Shown here one piece after another: positions 27,683-36,019 of a stretch of 64,000 nucleotides of DNA. The position numbers and the translations under genes were made by a program. This DNA is from Micromonospora sp. DSM 45708 (lineage in GTDB: Bacteria; Actinomycetota; Actinomycetes; Mycobacteriales; Micromonosporaceae). The DNA lies in the NCBI RefSeq assembly GCF_039566955.1, contig NZ_CP154796.1, positions 3,720,001 to 3,784,000 on the forward strand. The letters run 5' to 3'. Positions within the stretch are counted from its first letter, which is position 1. Each line of letters begins with the position of its first letter. Under the pieces are notes generated by a model. That model searched no databases and had not been told where the DNA came from. It saw nothing but the letters and a program-made list of their open reading frames with translations.

Positions 27683-28482
27683 CCGCCGATCACCTCGATC
27701 CGACGTCGCGCGCCGCGCCAGGCCAGGACGCTCAGGCCGAGCAGCACGAGCACCCAGATCGCCTGTACGCCGAGGATCGCCGCGGCACCGGCCGCGTCGC
27801 GGTAGGTGCCCAGCAGCAGACGCAACGGCCCGTCGATGAGCCCCTGGAACGGCAGGAGCCGGACCACCTGGGCGATGCCCGCGGGCAGCAGCCCCAGGGG
27901 TACCACCTGTCCGGCGAGGAACGCCACCACCCCGTTCTTGATCATCCGGATGCCCCAGCTGTTGGTGGTCACGAACGTCGCCAGCCCGACGAGAAAATTG
28001 ACCTCGAAGGCGAGGAGCACGGAGAGCGTGGCCGCGACGGTGAACAGCAGCAGGTTCGGCACGGTGGGCCGGTCCAGTGGCGTCAGAACGGCGAACAGGG
28101 ACAGCACCGGTCCGCCGGCCAGCGCGGCGGCGATGATCGCCGCGGGCAGGTTGGCCACGAGGCAGGTGAGGGCGTAGTTCGCCGGCCGGAGCAGCGCCAC
28201 GGCGATCGTGCCCCGGTAGACCTCGCCGGCCACCATCTCGTCGACCCGGTTGGCGTGCAACAGCGCGAGGACCTGAGCCAGCACGAGGTAGGTGGTGAGG
28301 CTGTTCAGCGGGATGTCGGGCGGGCGGGACGCCTCCGCGTAGACCGCCCGCCACAGGAAGACGTGCAGTGCGGTGGCGGTCGCCGCCGTCACCGCCTGGA
28401 GCAGGAGCGTGGCCCGGTACTGCAGCACCGCGTGCACCCCGGCCTGGGCGAGGGGCAGGTACTTCCGGGTGGCTCGTCTCAC
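27679..28482 (-). CDS. ABC-2 type exporter permease, first subunit
   Basis: 267 residues, predominantly hydrophobic with about six membrane segments, and the EVYRGTIAVALLRPANY stretch (about residue 88), matching ABC-2 permeases of the COG4587 group. GTG start at 28482 overlaps the stop of the ATPase gene by 4 nt. Works as a heterodimer with the next permease. Confidence 0.9.
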   Translation of the reverse strand: MRRATRKYLPLAQAGVHAVLQYRATLLLQAVTAATATALHVFLWRAVYAEASRPPDIPLNSLTTYLVLAQVLALLHANRVDEMVAGEVYRGTIAVALLRPANYALTCLVANLPAAIIAAALAGGPVLSLFAVLTPLDRPTVPNLLLFTVAATLSVLLAFEVNFLVGLATFVTTNSWGIRMIKNGVVAFLAGQVVPLGLLPAGIAQVVRLLPFQGLIDGPLRLLLGTYRDAAGAAAILGVQAIWVLVLLGLSVLAWRGARRRIEVIGG

Positions 28483-29507
28483 CCGACGCCCCCCACGGCC
28501 GCCGGCTGCTCGCGCGCCTCGACGTAGATCCGGCGGAGCAGGGTCTCCAGGTCCGCGTCGGGCACCAGCACGTCGGTCAGTTCGAACGCGTCGAGCAGGA
28601 AGGCGATGACCTGCCGTGCGGACAGGTGCCGGACGGGGTACTCGACCCTGATCCGGCTGCCCTCGGCGGGCACGGCGGTCACCTCCGGCAGCCCGGCGTG
28701 GATGCGACGGACGGCCTCCGCCTCCGACACGGTGCCGGCGGCGTACTCGAAGATCACCGCCCGGGTGTCCACGGATCGCAGCAGTTCCCGCATCGTGCCC
28801 TGGTGGAGGATGACGCCGCGGTCCACCACGAGGGCCTGGTCGCAGATGCCGGTGATGTCGCCGATGTCGTGGCTGGTGAGCATGATGGTCGTGCCGAGTT
28901 CGGCGTTCACGTGGTTGATGAGGTCACGCACCGCCTGCTTGAGGACGAGGTCGAGGCCGATGGTCGGCTCGTCCAGGAAGACCACGGCCGGGTCGTGCAG
29001 GAGACAGGCGGCGATCTCGGCGCGCATGCGCTGACCGAGGCTGAGCTGACGCACCGGTGTCGTGCCCAGCGCGTCGAGGTCCAGCATCCGGCGGAACAGC
29101 GCCATGTTCCGGTCGTAGACCGGCGCCGGCACCTCGTAGAGGTGGCGCAGGATGCGGAACGAGTCCAGCACGGGGAGGTCCCACCAGAGTTGACTGCGCT
29201 GGCCGAAGACGACGCCGATCCGCTTCGTGGTCCTGATCCGTTCGCGGTGCGGGTCGAGGCCGAGGACCCGCGCCCGCCCGGCGGTCGGCCGCATGATCCC
29301 GGTCAGGAGCTTGATGGTGGTGGACTTTCCGGCGCCGTTGGCACCGATGTACGCGACCTTGACCCCCTGCGCGACCTCGAACGACACGCCGTCGACGGCG
29401 TGCACGAGGTCGTACTCGCGGGTCAGCAGGGTCCGCAGGCTCCCCCGCAGGCCGGGTTCGCGCCGGTAACGCTTGAAGTGCTTGGTGAGGTCGTCGGCGA
29501 CGATCAC
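28479..29507 (-). CDS. ABC exporter ATP-binding protein
   Basis: 342 residues. Walker A is GANGAGKSTT (about residue 58), the signature LSLGQRMRAEIA (about 156), Walker B AVVFLDEPTIGLD and the switch His in TSHD. The N-terminal FKRYRREPGLRGSLR and the C-terminal extension of about 90 residues are typical of the COG4586 group that drives ABC-2 exporters. GTG start at 29507 overlaps the aminotransferase stop by 4 nt, so export is translationally tied to the cyclitol genes. Confidence 0.93.
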   Translation of the reverse strand: MIVADDLTKHFKRYRREPGLRGSLRTLLTREYDLVHAVDGVSFEVAQGVKVAYIGANGAGKSTTIKLLTGIMRPTAGRARVLGLDPHRERIRTTKRIGVVFGQRSQLWWDLPVLDSFRILRHLYEVPAPVYDRNMALFRRMLDLDALGTTPVRQLSLGQRMRAEIAACLLHDPAVVFLDEPTIGLDLVLKQAVRDLINHVNAELGTTIMLTSHDIGDITGICDQALVVDRGVILHQGTMRELLRSVDTRAVIFEYAAGTVSEAEAVRRIHAGLPEVTAVPAEGSRIRVEYPVRHLSARQVIAFLLDAFELTDVLVPDADLETLLRRIYVEAREQPAAVGGVG

Positions 29508-30805
29508 GACCCGACCTCCGTCGCCTCCGTGATGGCCTGGTCGAGCAGGTCCAGGCCCCGGTCGAGCTCGCTCGGCCGGAGGGTGAACGGCGGCGCGAGC
29601 CGCAGGATGTGCCCACCGAGCGCGGTCCGCAGACCGAGGTCGAGAGCCCGCCGGTAGACGTTGCCGGCAAGCTGCGGATCCGCGACGCGGGAGGTCCGGT
29701 CGCGGACGAACTCCAGTCCCCAGAGCAGCCCGAGCCCGCGGACGTCACCGAGGACGGGGTGCCGCTCGTGCAGCACGGCAAGCCGGTCGGCCATGACGTC
29801 GCCGAGCACGCGGACCTGGTCGACGAGGCGATCCCGGCGCAGCACGGTGAGCGTGGCCAGCGCCGCCGATATGCCCAGCGGGTTGCTGGCGAAGGTGGAG
29901 GCGGTCGAGCCGGCCCGTTCGGTCTCCGGCTGCCGCAGCACCTCGTGACGGCCGGCGAGCACCGCGAACGGGAAGCCGGACGCCATTCCCTTGGCCATCG
30001 TCACCAGGTCCGGTTCGATGCCCAGGCCCTCACTGGCGAGGAACGTGCCGGTCCGCCCACCGCCGGTCAGCACCTCGTCGGCCACGAGCAGCACCCCGTT
30101 GGCCCGGCACGCGTCACCGATACGCTCCCAGTACCCGGGCGGCGGGACGATCACTCCGGCAGCGCCGAGCACCGGCTCGAAGACCAGCGCCGAGATGTTG
30201 GGCTTGTCGGCGATGTGCCGCCGGACGAGGTCCGCGCAGCGGACCCCGCAGCTCGGGTACTCCAGGTCCAGCGGGCACCGGTAGCAGTAGGGCGAGTAAC
30301 CGAGCACGCTGTTGCCGGCGAGCGACTGGTTGCCGATGTCCCAGTGCACCAACATCCGGGCGCCCTGCGTCTTGCCGTGGAAGCCGTGCCGGAGGGCGCC
30401 GACACGGTTGCGCCCGGCCGGCGCCACGGCCGCGACCACCCGCAACGCGGCCTCCACCACCTCCGCGCCGGTGGAGAAGAACGCGTAGGTGTCGAGTTCC
30501 GCCGGTAGCAGGGCGGCGAGCAGTTCACACAGCTCCGCGCGGTCAGCGGTGGCGAAGTCGTGCACGTTCCAGAGCCGTTGGGCCTGGGCCGTGAGGGCGG
30601 CCACCACCTCCGGATGGCAGTGCCCGAGGGACTGGGTCAGCGTGCCGGCCGCGAAGTCCAGATAGTCGTTGCCGTCGGCGTCGGTCAGCACCGTTCCGGC
30701 GCCGTCGGTGAAGACCCGTCCGCCGAGCGCGGACTCCTCGGACGCTCCGGGCGCCAGGTGGACGGCCTCACGGGCCAGCAGATCCCGCTGCCGCGGCCCG
30801 GTCAC
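29504..30805 (-). CDS. Class III PLP-dependent aminotransferase (first of two)
   Basis: 433 residues. Fold type I, class III: the substrate-side VLLVADEVLTGGGRTG (Asp for the PLP nitrogen, about residue 238) and TMAKGMASGFP with the Schiff-base Lys (about 266). A Cys-rich stretch C-x2-C-x8-C-x3-C (YCYRCPLDLEYPSCGVRC, about residue 165) is present, as in a known subgroup of this class. In C7-aminocyclitol pathways a transaminase puts nitrogen on the keto-cyclitol or on a deoxysugar; being two genes downstream of the cyclase, separated only by the cupin gene, makes this its likely role. GTG start overlapping the cupin stop. Confidence 0.88.
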   Translation of the reverse strand: MTGPRQRDLLAREAVHLAPGASEESALGGRVFTDGAGTVLTDADGNDYLDFAAGTLTQSLGHCHPEVVAALTAQAQRLWNVHDFATADRAELCELLAALLPAELDTYAFFSTGAEVVEAALRVVAAVAPAGRNRVGALRHGFHGKTQGARMLVHWDIGNQSLAGNSVLGYSPYCYRCPLDLEYPSCGVRCADLVRRHIADKPNISALVFEPVLGAAGVIVPPPGYWERIGDACRANGVLLVADEVLTGGGRTGTFLASEGLGIEPDLVTMAKGMASGFPFAVLAGRHEVLRQPETERAGSTASTFASNPLGISAALATLTVLRRDRLVDQVRVLGDVMADRLAVLHERHPVLGDVRGLGLLWGLEFVRDRTSRVADPQLAGNVYRRALDLGLRTALGGHILRLAPPFTLRPSELDRGLDLLDQAITEATEVGS

Positions 30806-31167
30806 GACGTCCCGCCGGCAACCGGCGCGATCTCGTACACCAGCAGGTGGACGTCCGCCGGCGAGTCGTTGAGCAGACCGTGCACGGTGTGCGGCGGGTT
30901 CACCACCACGTCCCCGGCACGGACCCGGAACTCCTCGCCACCACGGTGCATGGTCGCCTCCCCGCGCAGCAGCACGTAGGTTTCCTGGTCGTCGCCGTGC
31001 CGGTGCAGGCCGATCGAGCTGCCTGGCGGCACGACGACCAGATCGATGAAGGCGACACCCGCGACGGCCGTGCTCCGGTCGTACGCCCGGTGCGCCCGCA
31101 ACTCACCGACCCCGCCGTGGTCGGCGACCACCGTCCGCATCAACTGGTCCAGGTTCGGCAGGCTCAT
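30802..31167 (-). CDS. Small cupin-domain protein
   Basis: 121 residues, a single cupin barrel. Metal-binding residues are in GLHRHGDDQETYVLLRG (His-x-His and Glu, about residues 54-70) and PPHTVHG (about 92). Cupins of this type act as sugar-phosphate isomerases or epimerases, dioxygenases or binding proteins. It lies exactly between the cyclase (TGATG overlap) and the aminotransferase (GTGA overlap), so an isomerase or epimerase step on the cyclitol, equivalent to the C-2 epimerisation of acarbose synthesis, is an attractive guess but unproven. Confidence 0.8.
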   Translation of the reverse strand: MSLPNLDQLMRTVVADHGGVGELRAHRAYDRSTAVAGVAFIDLVVVPPGSSIGLHRHGDDQETYVLLRGEATMHRGGEEFRVRAGDVVVNPPHTVHGLLNDSPADVHLLVYEIAPVAGGTS

Positions 31168-32357
31168 CAGATCACCACTCCTGTCATCGGCCGGTTCCCC
31201 GCGTCGGCGGCGAGCGCGTCCAGCGCGGCCGTCAGCAGGCTCTCCGGAAGGGCCTTCAGGTCGTCCACGAAGACCGCCGACCCGACGCTGTCGGGGACGA
31301 CGAGGTGCACGTGCCGGCCGCGGCGCTCCCAGGCGGAGTGCAATGCCGCCAGCATGAGGTCGGGCGTGCACGTCTCGGGATCGAAGACCGGCAGGCCGAG
31401 CACCCGCAGCAGGTCGACGACGCGCCGGCAGGACGCCGGATCGAGGATGCCGAGCAGCCGGGCCACGTGGCTGGAGATCGCCATGTCGATGGCGACCGAC
31501 TCGCCGTGGGCGACCCGGTGGCCACTGGCGACCTCGATGACGGGGCCGAAGGTGTGGCCGAAGTCCACGAGCCGGGCCAGGCTGCGCTCCCGCAGGTTGC
31601 CGCACAGCTCGACGAGCATCAGCTCCATCGCGGTGCGCAGTACCCGGTCCTCGAGGTGCGGGTCCGGCGTGACGTCGCGGAACACGGTCGGGTGCGCGGC
31701 CAGCAGGTCGAAGAGCGCGCGGTCCTTGATGACGGCCATCTTGACGATCTCACCGAGGCCGCAGCGCACGTCCCGGTCGGGCAGGGTCCGCAGGAAGCCC
31801 GGGTCGTTGAGCGAGCCGAGCGCCGGGTGGTAGGTGCCGAGCATGTTCTTCGCGCCGTACGCGTTGACACCGGTCTTGATGCCGACGCCGACGTCCACCT
31901 GCCCGACCAGGGTGGTGTTGACCTTCACGTAGTCGACGCCGCGGGCGTACATCGAGGCGGCGAACCCGACGAGGTCGGCGGTGATGCCGCCACCCACCGC
32001 GAGCATCACGCCCTGCCGGTCCAGCCGCATCGCCTTCGCCGTCGCGCAGATCTCCTCGACCGTCGCCAGCGTCTTGTGTTTCTCCCCGGCCGGGATGCGG
32101 TGCACGCTCCAACTGTCCGGTGGCAGGCGGGCGTCGAGATAGGCCCGAAGGCGCCTACCGTAGAGCCGGTCGACGTTGGGGCCGACGAAGGCCAGCACCC
32201 GCCGGTCGCCGAAGTAGCCGGCCAGTTTCTGGTTCGCCGGTGAGAGGACGTCGCTGTCGATGTCCACCCGGTACGAGGTGCCGTCTGCGCCTCGTACGTC
32301 GAAGCCGCCGGAGTCGGCGTTGACCTCGGCCCGCGCCGCCGGATCAAGCGTGATCAC
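31167..32357 (-). CDS. Sedoheptulose-7-phosphate cyclase (AcbC/ValA-like, DHQ-synthase superfamily)
   Basis: 396 residues, sugar phosphate cyclase superfamily. NAD-binding GGGITADLVGFAASMYARG (about residue 115), TTLVGQVDVGVGIKTGVN (about 140), LGEIVKMAVIKD (about 195), and metal ligands in FGHTFGPVIE and AHGESVAIDM (about 270-290). The KTGVN form and the lack of a dehydroquinate-type ending point to the SH7P cyclases (2-epi-5-epi-valiolone synthase and relatives), the committed enzyme of C7-cyclitol antibiotics. The strand reading VKVNTTLVG has Asn where the usual sequence is R-V/I-PTTL-V/I-G, so the exact product (EEV, epi-valiolone or desmethyl-gadusol) is open. GTG start after GGGGGA. Confidence 0.88.
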   Translation of the reverse strand: MITLDPAARAEVNADSGGFDVRGADGTSYRVDIDSDVLSPANQKLAGYFGDRRVLAFVGPNVDRLYGRRLRAYLDARLPPDSWSVHRIPAGEKHKTLATVEEICATAKAMRLDRQGVMLAVGGGITADLVGFAASMYARGVDYVKVNTTLVGQVDVGVGIKTGVNAYGAKNMLGTYHPALGSLNDPGFLRTLPDRDVRCGLGEIVKMAVIKDRALFDLLAAHPTVFRDVTPDPHLEDRVLRTAMELMLVELCGNLRERSLARLVDFGHTFGPVIEVASGHRVAHGESVAIDMAISSHVARLLGILDPASCRRVVDLLRVLGLPVFDPETCTPDLMLAALHSAWERRGRHVHLVVPDSVGSAVFVDDLKALPESLLTAALDALAADAGNRPMTGVVI

Positions 32358-32416
32358 AGTAGTCCCCCGTTTCTGCGTGTGATGGTCGTCGAGGCCTCAG
32401 CGCTCTCGTCCCGGCG

Positions 32417-34237
32417 TCATGGGACGTCCTCCGACGGCAGGTGCCACACCTGGAACGTCGGCCCGTCGGTGGGCAGGGACCCGTCGGCGCCCACGTCCGG
32501 CGCGCCGCCGTAGAGGTTGACCGCGTGCGCCGCGGCCGGTACGACGACGGGTCCGGTCGCGGGCGCCCGGGCGGCCAGCACCAGGAGGCGTTGGTCCTTG
32601 TTCTCCCGGCAGAACACGACCATGTCGTCGGTGACGTGGAGCGTGCGCAGCCCGCCGTCGCCGAGGGCCGCACTGCGGCGGCGCAGCGCGACGAGCGCCC
32701 GGTAGGTGGCGAAGATCTGCTGGTCCCACCGGTCGGCCCGGTGCCAGGGCATCGGGCGACGGGCGTCCTCGGCGTACGCGCCGTCGAGGCCGATCTCGTC
32801 TCCGGCGAAGATCATCGGCGTGCCGGGCAGGGTGACCATCAGACCGACCCCCACCTCGATCAACCGTCGGTCCCCGCCGACGAGCGTCCGGAATCGGGGG
32901 GTGTCGTGCGAGTCCAGCAACGACCAGGACGTCACGCGGCTCGGCCAGGACATCCGGGCGGCGAACGCGGTCATCGTGGCGAGCATGGCGCCGGCGGACA
33001 GCCGTGGAATGCCGGTGGGCACGCCGAGGAACGCCGAGGGCCGGGTCGCCAGCCAGGTCCAGACCGGTCGGGTGAAACCGGCGTAGTTCATCGTCCCGTG
33101 CCAGCCGCCCTGGTCGACGTCGCGCGTGGCGTCGTGGGCGTTCTCCCCGATCAGCAGGGCGTCGGGGCGCTCGGCGAGCATGGCGGCACGGATCTGCCGC
33201 ATGACCTCGTGGGTCGTGTCGTCGCGCATGCACCGGCCGGTGGAGTTGGCGACGTCCAGCCGCCACCCGTCCAGCCCGGCGCGGATCCAGCGCCGTACGA
33301 CCGATTCCGGGCCGTCCGTCATCCGGCGACGCAACTCCGGCGAGGTCCAGTTGAGCTTCGGCATCCGTTTGACGTGGACCCAGGTCTCGTAGCCGTGCGG
33401 GGCGTCGTCGGTGAAGTAGTACAGGTCGGGGTGCCGACCGTCGCGTGCCTCGCGGAACCAGGGGTGCTGGTCGCCGGTGTGGTTGGTGGTCAGGTCGCCG
33501 AGGAGCCGCCAGCCCCGTCGGTGGACGGCCTCCGCCAGCCTGGTCAGCGCCGCCTCGCCGCCCAGCAGCGGATCGATCTCGTCGAAGCTGGCCGCGCAGT
33601 ACCGGTGGTTGGACGGGGAGGTGAAGATCGGGGTCAGGCAGATGCTGTCGGCCCCGAGCGCGGCGATGTGGTCCAGCCGCTCGCTGATCCCGTCCAGATC
33701 GCCGCCGAAGACCTCGCGGGGCCGGTCCGGCCCCGCGCCGGTGACCGGGTCGTCCCAGTCACGCGGCAGCGCCCAGTCCGGCAGGGACCGTCCGGCGGCG
33801 GCGGACGAGCGCGCGAACCGGTCCGGGAAGATCAGGTAGACGACGGCGTCCCGCGCCCAGTCCGGCGCCGGGTCGTCGCAGACCATCCGGAAGTCGGTGT
33901 CGTCGGGCACGTCGTGCGCCACCACGCCGGCGGCGGTGAGCCAGCGGTAGCCGGCCGGACCGGCGAGCAGGAACCGGTAACGGATCACCGGGTTGCGCAG
34001 CAGGAGTGGCACCTCGAACCAGCGGTCGTCGCCCGACACCGGGACGGGCTCGGCGGGTGTGAAGCGGGGTTCGGCGTCGAACGTCGTCCGCGCCCACACC
34101 GCGTCGACGCCGGCATCGGCAGCGACCCGGACGTAGACCCGGACGGTGGCACCCAGGCGGGGCGATCGCTCCGGCACGTAGATCTCTGATCCGTCGTGGT
34201 GCACACCCGGGTACCGGCGCAACTCGCTAACCCCCAT
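32417..34237 (-). CDS. GH13 neopullulanase/cyclomaltodextrinase-like enzyme
   Basis: 606 residues from the ATG at 34237; a GTG at 34276 would add 13. The N-terminal beta domain (VRVYVRVAADAGVDAVWARTT) resembles CBM34 of GH13_20 enzymes. Catalytic motifs are DGWRLDVAN (nucleophile Asp), LIGENAHDA (acid/base Glu) and LLDSHDTPRF. No signal peptide, so it works in the cytoplasm on malto-oligosaccharides or on the product. It is the first of the eleven clustered minus-strand genes, 59 nt ahead of the cyclase and about 150 nt behind the MarR-like regulator. Confidence 0.87.
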   Translation of the reverse strand: MGVSELRRYPGVHHDGSEIYVPERSPRLGATVRVYVRVAADAGVDAVWARTTFDAEPRFTPAEPVPVSGDDRWFEVPLLLRNPVIRYRFLLAGPAGYRWLTAAGVVAHDVPDDTDFRMVCDDPAPDWARDAVVYLIFPDRFARSSAAAGRSLPDWALPRDWDDPVTGAGPDRPREVFGGDLDGISERLDHIAALGADSICLTPIFTSPSNHRYCAASFDEIDPLLGGEAALTRLAEAVHRRGWRLLGDLTTNHTGDQHPWFREARDGRHPDLYYFTDDAPHGYETWVHVKRMPKLNWTSPELRRRMTDGPESVVRRWIRAGLDGWRLDVANSTGRCMRDDTTHEVMRQIRAAMLAERPDALLIGENAHDATRDVDQGGWHGTMNYAGFTRPVWTWLATRPSAFLGVPTGIPRLSAGAMLATMTAFAARMSWPSRVTSWSLLDSHDTPRFRTLVGGDRRLIEVGVGLMVTLPGTPMIFAGDEIGLDGAYAEDARRPMPWHRADRWDQQIFATYRALVALRRRSAALGDGGLRTLHVTDDMVVFCRENKDQRLLVLAARAPATGPVVVPAAAHAVNLYGGAPDVGADGSLPTDGPTFQVWHLPSEDVP

Positions 34238-34388
34238 GTCTTCGGTGGTGGCCGTGCCGCATGGACCGGTCACCACCGCGGTTCGGTCGATCTCGGGCTC
34301 ACTGCGTCCGGGCGGGTCCCTGCCAATCAGACCGGGGCAGCCGAGGCGGTGCGCACCGGCGGCGTCGCGCCAGGGCGGGGACTCGGTT

Positions 34389-34760
34389 TCACGAGGCGAG
34401 CCGTGCGCTCAGCCTCCTGGACAATTCGTCGAGCGCGGCGGCTGGTTGCGCGCTGTCGGCACTTGCCGGGTGGACCCTGGCCGGCCGCTGATCGTCGGCA
34501 TCGGACCGGTTCCCGGCCAGGCCGTGGTCAGGCAGCCTCCGGACGAGGCGGGTCGCATGTTTCCGAGTACACAGCAGCCGCTCCGCCAGCCTGGTGATGG
34601 TGGCACCCTCCGCTCCCGGCCCGTCGAGCAGCCGGAGCAGGTCGGAATGACTCGGAGTAAGGCCCAGGGCTCTGAGCGCACGACGATCGCCGTCGTCCAG
34701 AGGGGCAACCATTTTCCGCATGCCGCGGTGGACGGACTCCGTCAATTCCCCCCGTTCCAC
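34389..34760 (-). CDS. MarR-like winged-helix regulator
   Basis: 123 residues from the GTG at 34760, which follows GGGGGAG; the open frame continues to 34961 but crosses its own promoter. The core PSHSDLLRLLDGPGAEGATI then TRLAERLLCTRKHATRLVRRLPDHGLA is a winged helix-turn-helix with a recognition helix like MarR proteins, with the wing (RSDADDQRP) next. It is smaller than most MarR proteins (about 140-160). It lies between a strong promoter with an operator-like palindrome and the long biosynthetic operon, so it probably represses itself and perhaps the operon, releasing on a small ligand (inference). Confidence 0.78.
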   Translation of the reverse strand: MERGELTESVHRGMRKMVAPLDDGDRRALRALGLTPSHSDLLRLLDGPGAEGATITRLAERLLCTRKHATRLVRRLPDHGLAGNRSDADDQRPARVHPASADSAQPAAALDELSRRLSARLAS

Positions 34761-34785
34761 GCTCCCCCTTACACAGCGATCGCAA

Positions 34786-34808
34786 TTGCTTTGTTGTTGA
34801 CCAAGCAA
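34786..34808. promoter_or_regulatory. Operator-like palindrome, probable MarR site
   Basis: TTGCTT at one end and AAGCAA at the other of a 23-bp AT-rich imperfect palindrome, next to a GCAATTGC palindrome (34782-34789). It sits just downstream of the predicted transcription start of the MarR-like gene, where a bound repressor would block the polymerase. Confidence 0.6.
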
Positions 34809-34821
34809 CAGGAGGACATTG

Positions 34822-34850
34822 ATACTAGAAACTCCGTCTGGGGCTGTCAA
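34822..34850 (-). promoter_or_regulatory. Near-consensus promoter of the MarR-like gene
   Basis: On the minus strand TTGACA (34850-34845), a 17-nt spacer and TAGTAT (34827-34822). This is close to the ideal housekeeping sigma promoter and the best promoter in the window. Transcription should start near 34815 and run through the operator palindrome into the MarR-like gene and possibly the operon beyond. Confidence 0.75.
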
Positions 34851-34906
34851 CGGGAGGATCCGGCGGACCGGCGACTCCGTCGCGCCCTTGCCGCCCCCGT
34901 CTCCCC

Positions 34907-35018
34907 TTGCGCCCGGCGAAACATGACGAGTACCCTCATTGATCAACCGGTGGCAATGCATGCCGTGCTACGCGACGAAGACGGGGGTTGATGTCGTGGG
35001 CGGTAGCGCCTACGCGCG
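34907..35018 (+). promoter_or_regulatory. Promoter and leader, copy B of a duplicated element
   Basis: TTGCGC (34907-34912), 18-nt spacer, TACCCT (34931-34936), 4 nt, then GATCAACCG (34941) and the same ordered blocks as copy A at 10695-10804. Here the ATG (34991) after GGGGG opens a 13-residue ORF, MSWAVAPTRESI plus stop one codon short of the A pattern. The plus-strand transcript would run into the 3' end of the minus-strand reductase gene, so it could be an antisense or a small RNA, or a relic of a moved gene. It fills most of the 334-nt gap between 34761 and 35094. Confidence 0.55.
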
Positions 35019-35094
35019 AAAGCATTTGACAAACGCCGATTTCGCGCCAGGCGACATCGACGGCATTGTCCGCCACAGCGGCCGTGCCGTCGAA

Positions 35095-35943
35095 TCAGTG
35101 CCCCCGTGACCTTTTCCGGGAACTGTCACCGTGCCGGCGTAGATGGTGCAGCGCCGTCTCCAGGTCCGGCTCCAACGGCTCGCGCCCGGCACTGCGCAGA
35201 ACCAGCCGGCCCGGACGCAGCCGGGAGTTCGGCGAGTCGGCATTTCGCACCGGCACCACCTCGGTCGGGAGGTCGAGGGCATCGCGTACCCGCGACATCA
35301 GCTCGAACCGGGAGAGCACCTCCCGGCCGCCGAGGTGAACGACGCCGGAGTCGGTCCACGACGCCTCCAGCGCCGTGGCGACACTCGGCAGGTACACCGG
35401 CGCGCAGAGGATGTCGGTGGGCGCCGGTGTCCGGGCGCCACGGAACCGGGCGAGGAAGCGGTCGGCGACCGGGCTCCGGCCGTACACGAGGGGAATCCGG
35501 ACCACCAGGTGCGGTCCGCCGTCCAGCAGGCGCTCCGCCGCGACCTTGGTGCGTCCGTAGGCGTTCACCGGTGCGGTCGGGTCGGTCTCGACGTACGCCT
35601 CCCGGGAGCCGTCGAACACCTGGTCACTCGACAGGTAGACGATGCGCGTGGGTCGATCCTGGACCGCCGCCAGGAGGATCCGGACCGACTCCACGTTGAG
35701 CCGCCACGCCCGCTCCGGGTGCGCCTCCGCCTGTTCCAGCCCCACCAGGCCGGCGGCGTGCACGACCAGGTCGAAACCGTCCCGGGCCAGCCGGGTCAAC
35801 GCCCGCACGTCGGTCAGGTCGGCGCGGACAAGACCCTCGACGTCGCGCGCACCGCGGGTGCCGACGACGTCGTGCCGGTCGGCCCACGACCTCCAGAGCG
35901 CACCGCCGACGTATCCCGACGCCCCCAGCAGCAGGACCCGCAT
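35095..35943 (-). CDS. RmlD-like NAD(P)-dependent sugar reductase
   Basis: 282 residues from the ATG at 35943, which follows GGAGGA with a 4-nt gap; a GTG at 35955 would add four residues. N-terminal LLLGASGYVGGALW, then YLSSDQVFDGS and the catalytic YGRTK (about residue 130). Same family as the protein at 7853, with a conserved SDQVFDG/STDNVFDG stretch, so the two may be paralogues. No rml genes accompany it. A role in reducing a keto-sugar or keto-cyclitol intermediate is possible. Confidence 0.82.
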   Translation of the reverse strand: MRVLLLGASGYVGGALWRSWADRHDVVGTRGARDVEGLVRADLTDVRALTRLARDGFDLVVHAAGLVGLEQAEAHPERAWRLNVESVRILLAAVQDRPTRIVYLSSDQVFDGSREAYVETDPTAPVNAYGRTKVAAERLLDGGPHLVVRIPLVYGRSPVADRFLARFRGARTPAPTDILCAPVYLPSVATALEASWTDSGVVHLGGREVLSRFELMSRVRDALDLPTEVVPVRNADSPNSRLRPGRLVLRSAGREPLEPDLETALHHLRRHGDSSRKRSRGH

Positions 35944-36019
35944 CAGTTCCTCCACCTCCTCCGAGGAGCCACCACGCCCGTCACCGCGCCGGGTGGGGCC
36001 ATCGCGCGGCGAGCGGTGT

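Noticed and set aside
34761..34961. Long N-terminus of the MarR-like protein
   Set aside because: It would be translated from its own promoter and operator region; the GTG at 34760 follows GGGGGAG.
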